A stretch of DNA of 64,000 nt from Microcebus murinus (Eukaryota > Chordata > Mammalia > Primates > Cheirogaleidae), in assembly GCF_040939455.1 (NCBI RefSeq), contig NC_134129.1, positions 21,218,001 to 21,282,000 on the forward strand. Reading direction: 5' to 3'. The notes beneath the pieces were generated by a model, which had not been told where the DNA came from, ran no database searches, and worked only from the letters and a program-made list of their open reading frames with translations. A program made the position numbers and the translations under genes. Below, piece by piece: positions 11,751 through 22,800 of this stretch; the first letter of the stretch is position 1; each line of letters starts with the position of its first letter.

Positions 11751-12510
11751 CCGTGTTTCCCCGAAAATAACACAGGATCTTACATGTATTTTCCCTCAAG
11801 AGGACACCCTAGGGCTTATTTTCAGGGGACGTGTTATTTTTTTTTTAAGTGCGGTACACCATCTCCATTGATTCAAATAGAGTGAAGTCGTCTTCTTCTG
11901 GAACATCATCCTCACTCTCCAAACCCCGAATCCCATCCTGAATGTCTTGCGACTCTGTTTCCTTTAGAACCACTGGCCCCGATCTCTCCTGTGGAGCACT
12001 AGAGCTCTCACGGGGCAGATGAGAAGGGCTGCTCGTGTTCTTTCCCGCTCCGCGACGACAGGCATGGGTTGTGCAGATGCGCTGCGCAGCCACGCCCGTC
12101 ACTAGGGCTGATTTTCATAGCCACGCCCATCACCAGGGCTGATTTTCATAGCCACGCCCACCACCAGGGCTGATTTTCATAGCCACGCCCATCACTGGGG
12201 CTGATTTTCATAGCCACGCCCATCACCAGGGCGGATTTTCATAGCCACGCCCATCACCAGGGCTGATTTTCATAGCCACGCCCACCACTCGGGCTGATTT
12301 TCATAGCCACGCCCATCACCAGGGCTGATTTTCATAGCCACGCCCACCACTCGGGCTGATTTTCATAGCCACGCCCATCACCAGGGATGATTTTCATAGC
12401 CACGCCCACCACTAGGGCTGATTTTCGGGGTAGGGCTTCTATTGCACAAATGCTTAGAAATCCTGCTAGGGCTTATTTTATGGGTAGCTCTCATTTTTGG
12501 GGGAATGCAG
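11751..12510 (-). mobile_element. TA-flanked DNA transposon, copy C
   Basis: CCGTGTTTCCCCGAAAATAA follows TA at 11749-11750; the right end GGGGGAATGCAG precedes TA. The core frame (11845-12102, minus) ends in the acidic EEDDFTLFES. A 31-bp array of about 11 units spans 12090-12430. Confidence 0.87.
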
Positions 12511-12523
12511 TATTAATATGCCT

Positions 12524-12612
12524 CTTTTTTTTTTTTTCTTTAATTGAGACAGAATCTCGCTTTGTTGCCCCAAGCTAGAGTGAGTGCCGTGGCATCAGCC
12601 TTGCTCCCAGCA
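12524..12612 (-). mobile_element. Alu SINE fragment, antisense
   Basis: Only the T-rich tail and the first part of the right arm (AGTGAGTGCCGTGGCATCAG) remain. The sequence breaks off at CTTGCTCCCAG. Confidence 0.85.
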
Positions 12613-13208
12613 TAACATGCACCTTAAAACTCTGCATTCATCCAAGTTGCTCAGCATTTGCACTGACTCCCCGGGGCCCAGCAGAGAGTCTAGCACTGAG
12701 TAGGTGCTCCGTGAATATCTAGCGAATGAACAGGTGAGTAAACGAGTAAAGCCGGGAGCATGATCTCCCCCTGCCAGTGCAGACCAGGCAGAGGGAGGCA
12801 GGGAAATGGGAAGTATATGGTTAAAACATCAGCAGAAGAGGGACTCTATTTCTCAGCACTCTTGCAGAGAACATCCTGCAACTGTGGCCTGGCCTGGGGG
12901 AAGCTAGCCAAGGGTGACCTCACTAGCCTCGGCCCCCGATTAAGTTGTTCTTGGCACTCCGGCCATCGGACCGCAAAGAGGAGGACTGGCTCTGCTCTGG
13001 GTAGCAGCCTGTCTCCCTGGAGCCGAGATGAATGGGAGAACATTCCTATTTTTTTTCCTCTCTTTTCTGCAGGCTCATCTGTTTAAGAGACCCTTGCCTG
13101 AGCTCCCATGAAAGAAGAGGCCTGAGCTCTTGCCCAACACGGCTCCTCTCGCCTGCAATCGCCTCTCCCTGTCCCCTTGCAAAGGACTCACATCCTCGAC
13201 TCCCTTAG
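12613..13208. other. unique sequence with an ancient-repeat trace
   Basis: About 12660-12745 (CTAGCACTGAGTAGGTGCTC, then GTGAATAT) looks like an old L2/MIR-type repeat. The rest is unassigned. Confidence 0.4.
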
Positions 13209-13350
13209 TTTATGGGAAACACGGTAGTGCAGCTATGCAAAAATAAATAGTGCTGCCAAGCAACTTAGCGGCAGGGCCTGTTGCATGCTCCTGACCAAAC
13301 TCCTGAAATCCGAGGCTGGAGGAAGAGCATGCAAGTGAGGGCAGCTTATC
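13209..13350 (-). repeat. left arm of a long inverted repeat
   Basis: Starts with an isolated transposon terminus (GGGAAACACGGTA) and continues GTGCAGCTATGCAAAAATAA. By eye it is the reverse complement of about 13985-14125 with scattered mismatches. The spacer is about 630 bp and holds the core of transposon copy D. Confidence 0.85.
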
Positions 13351-13385
13351 AAATCTCCCTGACGCCAGCTTAACGAAATACACAT

Positions 13386-13980
13386 CACTCTCCAGACCCC
13401 GAATCCCATACTGAATGTCTTGCGACTCTGTTTCCTTTAGAACCACCGGCCCCGATCTCTCCTGTGGAGCACTAGAGCTGTCACGGGGCGGATGAGAAGG
13501 GCTGCTCGTGTTCTTTCCCGCTCCGCGACGACACGCATGGGTTGTGCAGATGCGCTGCGCAGCCACGCCCATCACTAGGGCTGATTTTCATAGCCACGCC
13601 CATCACTAGGGCTGATTTTCATAACCACGCCCATCACTAGGGCTGATTTTCATAGCCATGCCCATCACTAGGGCTGATTTTCATAGCCACGCCCACCACT
13701 AGGGCTGATTTTCATAGCCATGCCCATCACTAGGGCTGATTTTCATAACCACGCCCATCACTAGGGCTGATTTTCATAGCCACGCCCATCACTAGGGCTG
13801 ATTTTCATAGCCACGCCCATCACCAGGACTGATTTTCATAGCCACGCCCATCGCACCAGGGCTGATTTTCATAGCCACACCCGTCACTAGGGCTGATTTT
13901 CGGGGTAGGGCTTCTATTGTGCACATGCTTAGACATCCTGCTGGGGCTTATTTTATGGGTGGGTCTTATTTTCAGGAAGA
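13386..13980 (-). mobile_element. TA-flanked DNA transposon, copy D (one end replaced)
   Basis: Contains the usual core (frame on the minus strand, 13210-13575), a 31-bp array of about 11 units (13560-13903) and one subterminal region ending GGTCTTATTTTCAGGA. The other terminus is missing: where the acidic C-terminal codons and end should be, the sequence switches at about 13386 into the inverted-repeat arm. Confidence 0.8.
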
Positions 13981-13984
13981 TTTG

Positions 13985-14125
13985 ATGAGCTGCCCTCACT
14001 TGCCTGCTCTTCCTCCACCCTCGGACTTCAGGAGTTTGGTCAGGAGCATGCGACAGGCCCTGCTGCTGAGTGGCTTGGCGGCACTATTTATTTTTGCGTA
14101 GCTGCACTACCCTGTTTCCCTGAAA
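13985..14125 (+). repeat. right arm of a long inverted repeat
   Basis: GATGAGCTGCCCTCACTTGC through GTAGCTGCACTACCCTG is complementary to the left arm. The arm runs into the terminal repeat of transposon copy E, and the matching piece of terminus is also present at the outer end of the left arm. Confidence 0.85.
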
Positions 14126-14782
14126 ATAAGACAGGGTCCTCTATTTATTTTTCCTCAAGAAGACACCCTAGGGCTGATTTTTCAGGGGATGTGTTATATA
14201 TATATATTTTAAGCACCATATAACCATCTCCATTGATTCAAATAGAGTGAAGTCGTCTTCTTCTGGAACATCATCCTCACTCTCCAGACCCCGAATCCCA
14301 CCCTGAATGTCTTGCGACTCTGTTTCCTTTAGAACCACTGGCCCCGATCTCTCCTGTGGAGCACTAGAGCTCTCACGGGGCGGATGAGAAGGGCTGCTCG
14401 TGTTCTTTCCCGCTCCGCGACGACATGCATGGGTTGTGCAGATGCGCTGCGCAGCCACGCCCGTGGCTAGGTCCTATTAATACAATAGGGTTTATATTGA
14501 GCAAATGCTTAGAAATCCTGCTAGGGCTTATTTTATAGGTAGGTCTTATTTTCGGAGTAAAGCTTCTATTGCACAAATGCTTAAAAATCCTGCTGGGGTT
14601 TATTTTATGGGTAGATCTTATTTTTGGCATAGGGCTTTTATTGCACAAATGCTTAGAAATTCTGCTGGGGCTTATTTTATCGGTAGGGCTTATTTTCAGG
14701 GTAGGACTTCTATTGTGTGAATGCTTAGAAATCCTGCTGGGGCTCATTTTGTGGGTAGATCTTACTTTTCGGGGAAACGGGG
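14110..14782 (-). mobile_element. TA-flanked DNA transposon, copy E (72-bp repeats instead of 31-bp)
   Basis: Ends CCTGTTTCCCTGAAAATAAG and GGGGAAACGGGG lie between TA dinucleotides. The core frame (14168-14458, minus) is intact to EEDDFTLFES. The 31-bp array is absent. In its place the subterminal segment is repeated four times. Confidence 0.87.
14486..14773. repeat. 72-bp tandem repeat in copy E
   Basis: Four units with the marker CAAATGCTTA(G/A)AAAT(C/T)CTGC. The markers at about 14499, 14571, 14643 and 14715 are exactly 72 bp apart. Each unit is the subterminal region that other copies contain once. Confidence 0.9.
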
Positions 14783-14784
14783 TA

Positions 14785-15396
14785 GTAACAGCATCAACCG
14801 AAACAATGCCTGATTTTTTTTTTTTTTAATGTTCACCATGTACTAGATACCTTGCCGCATTTAATCCTAACAACGACCCCTGGTTGTACTCTCAAAATGC
14901 TGTATGCCTCACCTCATGTTTTCTTGATGCCATCTTCGTGGCCTAGCCATTGCCATGACAACCAGGTATCACCTGGCAGTGGCTTGTTTCGGAGACACCT
15001 CTTACCTCTCGCCTGCTGCCCGGGGCTTTGCCGCTCCTGCCGGGGAACCCCACTTGTGGGGAAACTGCTCAGCCTTTCTAATGCCTGTGAGGGGGTCCCC
15101 CCCACAGGATTGGCGGAACACAGGTGAGGGTGGGCAGGTGTCTCCTCCTCTACCCTTGAAAAGGACAACTCCAAGGTCATTCCACACCCCTCCTCAGAGG
15201 GTCCCAGCAGGATCGAGCTCCAGCTTTCCAGAGTGACTGACTCCATGATGTGTGTTTCTATTGACTTTTTCTCCCCGTCTCTGGTTCGGTCTTCCCAGTT
15301 CCTTCCTCTTGTTCTCTGGGACCACTTCCCCCCGAAAAACTACTTGTGTGCATGTTTGGGGGGGACTCAAGCAAAAAACAATCCACATTAAAAAAA
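14785..15396. other. unique sequence
   Basis: About 14832-14890 (CATTTAATCCTAACAACGAC) resembles an old MIR/L2-type repeat. At 14946-14962 CATTGCCATGACAACC is close to an RFX X-box (complement GGTTGTCATGGCAATG); function is inference. No gene is seen. Confidence 0.35.
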
Positions 15397-15730
15397 TTTT
15401 TTTTTTTTTAGACAGAGTCTCTCTCTGTCGCCCGGGCTAGAGTGAGTGCCGTGGCGTCAGCCTCGCTCACAGCAACCTCCAACTCCTGGGCTCAAGCAAT
15501 CCTCCTGCCTCAGCCTCCTCCTGAGTAGCTGGGACTCCAGGCATGCGCCACCATGCCCGGCTGATTTTTTCTATATATATTTTTAGTTGGCCGATTAATT
15601 TCTTTCTATTTATAGTAGAGACGGCTCTCGCTCTTGCTCAGGCTGGTCTTGAACTCCTGACCTCGAGCGATCCTCCCGCCTCGGCCTCCCAGACTGCTAG
15701 GATGACAGGCGTGAGCCACCGTGCCCGGCC
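15397..15730 (-). mobile_element. Alu SINE, antisense, full length
   Basis: T-run, both arms and the CACCGTGCCCGGCC head are present. Confidence 0.95.
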
Positions 15731-15779
15731 GGAAACTGAGTCTTGAACACCCTCCGAGAAGTGCAGCTTTGCCTTAAAA

Positions 15780-16140
15780 CTTTAAGTTGGCCTCAAGTCC
15801 AGACAGAGAAAAGATTCTGCCTCCCCCAAGAGAACCGTTATAAACGACTGTGGCGTTGACTTAAGGAAAACACAGGAACTGAACTCAAAAGTGGAACTGT
15901 AGTGGACTCTAAAAACCTAATTTAAGGATTAACCAGTGCCAGGTCGAAATGACTAATAATAATGGGACTGTAATCACCCCCCTCTGGGCTTTATTATTTT
16001 TTTTCCTGCAACTTTCTCCTTTTCTATATTTTACAAATGTTTAATAATGAGCGTGCACTCCTTTTATAATAATAATGAAAAAATCCAATTAACTTAATTA
16101 GAAAAAAATTACCCACCAGGTGACGAGAAGTTTCTCTTTA
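15780..16140. promoter_or_regulatory. candidate AT-rich regulatory block
   Basis: Repeat-free DNA between two Alus with many TAAT cores (GACTAATAATAATGG, GTTTAATAATGAGC, CAATTAACTTAATTAG) and a CAGGTG E-box near 16118. The density of sites suggests a conserved element. Nothing here shows activity directly. Confidence 0.3.
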
Positions 16141-16209
16141 ATTCATCAACAGGCATCATGGTTTTAGGTTCCAGCCCACAATCTCTACCCACGTGGGGGG
16201 CTCTGTGCC

Positions 16210-16544
16210 TTTTTTTTTTTTTTTAGACAGAGAGTCTCACTCTGTCACCCAGGCTAGAGTGAGTGCCGTGGCATCAGCCTCGCTCACAGCAACCTCCAAC
16301 TCCTGGGCTCAAGCGATCCTCCTGCCTCAGCCTCCCGAGTAGCTGGGACTACAGGCATGCGCCACCATGCCCGGCTAATTTTTTCTATATATGTTTTTAG
16401 TTGGCCAATTAGTTTCTTTCTATTTATAGTAGAGACGAGGTCTCGCTCCTGCTCAGGCTGGTCTCGAACCCCTGACCTTGAGCGATCCTCCCGCGTCGGC
16501 CTCCCAGAGTGCTAGGATGGCAGGCGTGAGCCACCGCGCCCGGC
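16210..16544 (-). mobile_element. Alu SINE, antisense, full length
   Basis: T-run, both arms and the CGCGCCCGGC head are present. Confidence 0.95.
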
Positions 16545-16652
16545 TGTAATGGTTAATTTTTACTTTCATCTGAGGGAATTAATGTCCTGCAAAGAGCCAG
16601 CTCAGTCTCTGGACCCATGCAGTAGGCACAATTAGTGTGTGACATCCTCCTA

Positions 16653-17103
16653 CCGTGTTCCCCCAAAAATAAGACAGGGTCTTGTATTTATTTTTCCTGA
16701 AGAAGACACCCTAGGGCTGATTTTCAGGGGATGTGATATATTTTTTTTAAGTATGGTGCAACCATCTACATGGATTCAAATATAGTAAAGTCGTCTTCTT
16801 CTGAAACGTCATCATCACTCTCCAAACCCCGAATCCCATCCTGAATGTCTTGCGACTCTATTTCCTTTAGAACCACTGGCCCCGATCTCTCCTGTGGGGC
16901 ACTAGAGCTCTCACGGGGCGGATGAGAAGGGCTGCTCGTGTTCTTTCCCGCTCCGCGACGACACGCATGGGTTGTGCAGATGCGCTGCGTGGCCACGCCC
17001 GTCACTAGGGCTGATTTTCGGGGTAGGGCTTCTACGGCGCACATGCTCAGAAATCCCGCCAGGGCTGATTTTATGGGGAGGTCTTATTTTTGGAGAAACA
17101 CGA
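16653..17103 (-). mobile_element. TA-flanked DNA transposon, copy F (no minisatellite)
   Basis: CCGTGTTCCCCCAAAAATAA follows TA; the right terminus is decayed (GGAGAAACACGACA). The core frame is at 16766-17044 (minus). The 31-bp unit is present only once, as a boundary sequence, giving a 451-bp element. Confidence 0.85.
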
Positions 17104-17940
17104 CAATGATCATTTCATTATTCATTAACTTCACCATTTTGCTGCAGTTAGTTAATTGTAGCCTCTTCCTGTTTCTGGCTCTGGTGTTTAAAGACAAAAA
17201 TAGACCCTTTGTTTCACTCTCAGAAGAACTATTTACACATTTTGATTTGGCAGAGAACAGTACATTTTTTTTTCGGGCCCTTCTGGCTTTTTTTTTTTTA
17301 TCCCAGGAGGAATTTTTGCAAGCAAAACGGACCCAACTGTCAAACAGTGGCTGGACGCTAAGAGTCATAAGAGCACATGCCTTGCCTTGCTGCTGTTCTC
17401 AAGCTCCCAAATTACAAACTAAACCGATGCTCTAGCACAGAGGGGTCACTGTGTAATGGGTACGTCTGCCGGCTGTCCCGACGGTTCCAAGGCCGTGAGC
17501 CCCCCCACCCCCCACTGGCATCCATCACTCAACTTTGCAGACATCCCAGTCTGGAATGTGGTTCCTCCTCCCCCCCTCCCGCCAAAAAAAGTGTCCCCAC
17601 TGTAGTGGGGGAGGGGAGCCTGTGAGCAAAGCCATCAGCCCCTTCCTTGGAAGACATCCCGACCTTCCCCGGGACTGAACTTTCAACCTCTTGAGCCGAC
17701 AGTTAGTGGTGGATGCGCAAATTTTGTTGGCGACTAATTGCAGCTGCTGAAGGGAGCATTGTGCCCCCTCCCTTCCCCGGGAGAGAGACAGCAGTGTGTC
17801 TGCCCAGGGTCACCCACGTGGAATCTGCACACAAGAGAGCCTGTCCCCTAACGGGCCCCCTCCCAGACTCCTTCCCACCCAGCCCTCCGGGCCCTGCGGG
17901 ACGCTCCTCTGCGAACCCTCTCGGCGCCAGGCTACCCACG
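17104..17940. other. unique sequence
   Basis: An AT-rich left half changes to a GC-rich right half from about 17480. No gene or repeat family is recognised. Confidence 0.45.
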
Positions 17941-18050
17941 CCGTGTTTCCCCGAAAATACGACAGGGTCTCACGTTTATTTTTCCTCAAGAAGACACCCG
18001 AGGGCTTATTTTCAGGGGATGTGTTATTTTTTTTTTAAGTACAATACAAT
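17941..18050 (-). mobile_element. TA-flanked DNA transposon, fragment G
   Basis: One terminus only (CCGTGTTTCCCCGAAAATAC through the T-run and AAGTACAATAC). The copy breaks off and copy H starts about 20 bp later in the same orientation. Confidence 0.85.
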
Positions 18051-18068
18051 CTTCGTCTGGAGCTATTA

Positions 18069-18518
18069 CCGTGTTTTCCCGAAAATAAGATGGGGTCTCA
18101 TATTTATTTTTCCTCAAGAAGACACCCCAGGGCTTATTTTCAGGGGATGTGTTATTTTTTTTCAAGGATGGTACAACCATCTACATCTATTCAGATAGAG
18201 TGAAGTCATCTTCTTCTGGAACATCATCCTCACTCTCCAAACCCCGAATCCCACCCTGAATGTCTTGCGACTCTGTTTCCTTCAGAACCACCGGCCCCGA
18301 TCTCTCCTGTGGAGCACTAGAGCTCTCACGGGGCGGATGAGAAAGGCTGCTCGTGTTCTTTCCCGCTCCGCGAGGACACGCATGGGTTGTGCAGATGCGC
18401 TGCGCAGCCACGCCCGTCACTAGGGCTGATTTTCGGGGTAGAGCTTCTATTGCGCACATGCTTAGACATCCTGCTAGGGCTTGTTTTATGGGTGGGTCTT
18501 ATATTCGGGGAAACACGG
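18069..18518 (-). mobile_element. TA-flanked DNA transposon, copy H (no minisatellite)
   Basis: Ends CCGTGTTTTCCCGAAAATAA and GGGGAAACACGG lie between TA dinucleotides. The core frame is 18187-18459 (minus). At 450 bp it matches copy F in layout. Confidence 0.88.
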
Positions 18519-18821
18519 TAGCAGCTCGCGGCTCCCTCGGGAATCCCCACAGACCGACTTCCCAGAGCCCACTGTGCCCCCCCCCAGGGCCACACACGCC
18601 ACCTCAAAGCACAAAATGCCTCGTAAGCCACTCGTGGGTGGGGTTTTCACCAAGGAAACCACTGGAAGTTGAGGGGAGGAAAATCAGAGGCAAGCTGGAA
18701 GGGAAGGATAAGATTTTCCAGCAGATGCACCGTCTGGTTTTTAGTTTCACAAAGCAGATACATTCTGCAATTGACAAACAAGCCATAGAGTGTTGTGGAA
18801 CAGGAAACCACATTTCCATTT

Positions 18822-19178
18822 CTTTCTTTCTTTTTTTTTTTTTTTTTCCGAGACAGAGTCTCACTCTGTCGCCTGGGCTAGAGTGAGTGCCTTGGCGTCA
18901 GCCTCGCTCACAGCAACCTCCAACTCCTGGGCTCAAGCTATCCTCCTGCCTCAGCCTCCCCGAGTAGCTGGGACTACAGGCATGTGCCACCGTGCCCGGC
19001 TAATTTTTTCTATATATTTTTAGTTGGCCAATTAATTTCTTTCTATTTTTTTTTTTTTTTTTTTTTTTAGTAGAGACGGGGTCTTGCTCTTGCTCAGGCT
19101 GTTCTCGAACTCCTGATCTCAAACAATCCGCCCACGTCGGTCTCCCAGAGTGCTGGGATGACAGGCGTGAGCCACCAA
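18822..19178 (-). mobile_element. Alu SINE, antisense, with poly(T) in the linker
   Basis: ACATTTCCATTTC occurs on both sides (near 18810 and 19180) as the target duplication. The copy ends at GAGCCACC, and about 23 T bases interrupt the inter-arm linker near 19046-19068. Confidence 0.93.
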
Positions 19179-19639
19179 ACATTTCCATTTCCTGAAGGCG
19201 GGACTAGATAGGCTCCTTGCATCTCCCTGACCATGCAGCTGGTTGCACGTGTGAAGCACAAACATTCGGTGCCAAGACAAAAGGGGTAGCCAGGGGTGAC
19301 TCTCTTTGTTCCCTCCGGACAGTTTCGCTGCACTGAGGTGGTGGCTCCTCTTGTATCTTCAGACCGTGAAGAGAACATAAGGAACTCTCTGCGAGTGCAG
19401 GGTGAGCTTCCCAGGCAAGCATCATATTGTTCCCAGTTAATCGAATTTGTCAGATTGTTCCCAGTGCCTCAGAGCTACAGGCTGATACTTAGGACCGCAG
19501 TAAACAAATCCCCGGCCATCTGCTCTGACAGCTGTAGGACCTTGAGCAAGAACTTGTACTCCTGGAGTCTTTTGGGAGCCCTTGGGTGCGGGGATGGGCC
19601 AGAACACTTCAACCACCCATGGTCACAGGTTAAAACTAC
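19179..19639. other. unique sequence, possible MIR trace
   Basis: About 19505-19560 (GCTGTAGGACCTTGAGCAAG) resembles the MIR core. No gene is seen. Confidence 0.4.
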
Positions 19640-19641
19640 TA

Positions 19642-20044
19642 CCCTGTTTCCCCGAAAATAACACCCACCCATAAAATAAGCCCCAGCAGGATTTCCAAGC
19701 ATGTGAGCAATAGAAACCCTACCCTGAAAATAAGACTTAGTAGTGACGGGCGTGGCTGCGCAGCGCATCTGCACAACCCATGCGTGTCGTCGTGGAGCGG
19801 GAAAGAACACGAGCAGCCCTTCTCATCTGCCCCGTCGTGACAGCTGCTACCCCAGAGGTGAGCGGAAAGGTGCGGGCAGCCCCACCAACACGCTCGGCTC
19901 CCCCTGTCGGGTCCCGGACATCCTGTGCGTGCTGCAAGCTGAGGCTTTGAGGGGAAAATAACACATCCCCTGAAAATGAGCCCTGGGGTGTCTTCTGGAG
20001 GAAAGATAAATAGAAGACCCCGTCTTATTTTCGGGGAAACACGG
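19642..20044 (+). mobile_element. TA-flanked DNA transposon, copy I (second core type, no minisatellite)
   Basis: CCTGTTTCCCCGAAAATAAC and GGGGAAACACGG lie between TA dinucleotides. After CTTCTCATCTGCCCCG the core reads TCGTGACAGCTGCTACCCC, as in copy A, so the acidic frame of the other copies is absent. At 403 bp it is the shortest complete copy. Confidence 0.87.
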
Positions 20045-20046
20045 TA

Positions 20047-20397
20047 ACAGCCCTGGGATATGTACACCCAGCTAGGCGTGCCCTAGGGATAAGCCACATG
20101 AGCAAAACTCCCCCCTTTGCTCATCAGCCTCCAAATGCCCCAGTCTCGGTGTCCTCTGGGCATTTCCTCAATACCTCCAGCCCAGCCTTGAAAATCAATG
20201 CAGTTAGCGAACGGCCTAGTTGAAACCGAGCACATTTATTGATGCTGAAACAAGAGCTGTGCAGTTCCAGCCAGTGTTAAGAGGTCTGCTTGGAGGATCT
20301 GTTGGATTCTGTGCCTCAACAACACAAGGGCTCAGAAGATTGGCTTGCAGTTGCAGTAAAGAATTTCTGCAAATGTAATTTGCCTCTCACAGGTTAG
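20047..20397. other. unique sequence
   Basis: No repeat or gene is recognised. Confidence 0.45.
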
Positions 20398-20743
20398 TTT
20401 TTTTTGTTTTGTTTTGTTTTGTTTTTTGAGACAGAGTCTCGCTTTGTTGCCTGGGCTAGAGTGAGTGCCGTGGCATCAGCCTAGCTCACAGCAACCTCCA
20501 ACTCCTGGGCTCAAGCGATCCTCCTGCCTCAGCCTCCCTAATAGCTGGGACTACAGGCATGCACCACCATGCCCGGCTAATTTTTTCTATATATATTAGT
20601 TGGCCCATTACTACTTTTTATTTATAGTAGAGACGGGGTCTTGCTCTTGCTCAGGCTGGTTTCGAACTCCTGACCTGGAGCGATCCTCCTGCCTCGGCCT
20701 CCCAGAGTGCTAGGATGACAGGCGTGAGCCACCGCACCTAGCC
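20398..20743 (-). mobile_element. Alu SINE, antisense, full length
   Basis: A GTTTT-repeat tail, both arms and a slightly changed head (CGCACCTAGCC) are present. Confidence 0.94.
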
Positions 20744-20818
20744 CCATTTCATTCCGTGCTTTAATGCAAAAACACGAATGCAATTAGAATTGGTGCAAAA
20801 CATCAGAGAGAGCACCTA

Positions 20819-21578
20819 CTGTGTTTCTCCGAAAATCAGACAGGGTCTTATATTTATTTTTCCTCAAGAAGACACCCTAGGGCTTATTTTCAAGGGATGT
20901 GTTATTTTTTGTTAGGGACAGGACAACAATCTCCATTTATTCAAATAGAGCTAAGGTGTCTTCTTCTGGAACATCATCCTCACTCTCCAAACCCCGAATC
21001 CCATCCTGAATGTCTTGCGACTCTATTTCCTTTAGAACCACTGGCCCCGATCTCTCCTGTGGAGCACTAGAGCTCTCACGGGGCGGATGAGAAGGGCTGC
21101 TCGTGTTCTTTCCCGCTCCGCGACGACACACATGGGTTGTGCAGATGGGCTGCGCAGCCACGCCCGTCACTAGGGCTGATTTCCATAGCCACGCCCACCA
21201 CCAGGGCTGATTTTCATAGCCACGCCCATCACTAGAGCTGATTTTCATAACCTCGCCCATCACTAGGGCTGATTTTCATAACCACGCCCACCACCAGGAC
21301 TGATTTTCATAGCCACGCCCACCACCAGGGCTGATTTTCATAGCCATGCCCATCACCGGGGCTGATTTTCATAGCCACGCCCACCACCAGGGCTGATTTT
21401 CATAGCCACGCCCACCACCAGGGCTGATTTTCATAGCCACGCCCATCACTAGGGCTGATTTTCATAGCCACGCCCATCACTAGGGCTGATTTTCGGGGTA
21501 GGGCTTCTATGGCGCACATGCTCAGAAATCCTGCCGGGGCTTATTGTATGGGTAGGTCTTATTTTCGGGAACACTCAG
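20819..21578 (-). mobile_element. TA-flanked DNA transposon, copy J
   Basis: CTGTGTTTCTCCGAAAATCA follows TA; the right terminus is GGGAACACTCAG before TA. The core frame (20937-21263, minus) ends early in EEDTLALFE followed by a stop. A 31-bp array of about 11 units spans 21156-21495. It shares the diagnostic segment TTTGTTAGGGACAGGACAAC with copy L only. Confidence 0.85.
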
Positions 21579-21580
21579 TA

Positions 21581-22428
21581 GGAAAGGAAGGCAGAAGGAA
21601 GGGAGGGAGGAGAAGGGAGCAGGAGGGATGTTGCATTGTTGCAATGCATCAATGTCGCAGTGTACAGGGCTTGTTGGGGGGCGGCGCTCTTCTTCCAGCT
21701 TTGGCACTCACCTTTTCTTCCGCCACTCTCTTTCCTGGATCTCACTGGCCAGGGTTGCCCTTCCGAAGGCTGCTGGAATCGCAAGCAGCACTTCTGGCAT
21801 GAGGCAAGGAAATCGTTTCACTCTCTTTCAGCTGGTTGTGAGAACGCCACAAAAAGACGCATTAAAGATGAAAAATGAAACAGGCTCTGAAAAGCGCACC
21901 CATCTTTTTCATGTTGGTTAGGGTTTATTGTGTTTCTGAAGACGCGAAAACAGATAATGAAATGCGTAAGTAAGTAGAAGAGGAAATAGCATTAAGTCAA
22001 ATGCCTGACAGAAAACGGATTGCGCTGAATCGCGCACGGTTCTGACAGCGTTTTACGGCAAAAACGGTTAATGCCATCCAAAGGATTTACGTGGCCCACA
22101 CAGCACTGGTTAAGGAGACAACAGGTTTAGGGGCAGAAAAGGAATACTGGGATTAAACGTTTTAATTATTTAAGAGCAAAAGGTACATGCCTCTGAAACG
22201 GATGAGATGTTGCTGTTCCCCAAATTACATCAGTCAGAATTTGTGTCTTTTCCCTTGAATAGGAACATCATGCGGACAGTTGCATGATCACTAAGTACCA
22301 AAAAACTCCAAAAAAACCCCTCCAATGTGTATTTATGTTCCGTGGAAAATGCGTAGCCAAGCCTCTGACCAATATGACTGTACTGCTCTTATAGGAGTTT
22401 CAGGATGAAATAGAACCCCCAGCCCCCG
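21581..22428. other. unique sequence
   Basis: A purine-rich stretch at about 21580-21630, then mixed unique sequence. No gene is supported. Confidence 0.45.
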
Positions 22429-22800
22429 TTTTTTTTGTTTTTTTTTTTGGTTTTTTTTTTGGGGGGGGGTGGTTTGAGGCAGAGTCTCACTCTGCTGCCC
22501 AGGCTAGAGTGAGTGCCGTGGCCTCAGCCTCGCTCACAGCAACCTCCAACTCCTGGGCTCAAGCGATCCTCCTGCCTCAGCCTCCTGAGTAGCTGGGACT
22601 ACAGGCATGCACCACCACACCCGGCTAATTTTTTCTATATATTTTTAGTTGTCCAGTTAATTTCTTTCTATTTTCAGTACGGGGGGGGGGCGGGGGGATC
22701 TGTCGTCTCGCTCTTGCTCAGGCTGGTCTCGAACTCCTGACCTTGAGCCATCCTCCCGCCTCGGCCTCCCAGAGTGCTGGGATGACAGGCGTGAGCCACC
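22429..22800 (-). mobile_element. Alu SINE, antisense, with G-rich interruptions
   Basis: T-rich tail interrupted by GGGGGGGGGG near 22461, both arms, a second G-run near 22681 and an end at GAGCCACC. Confidence 0.92.
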
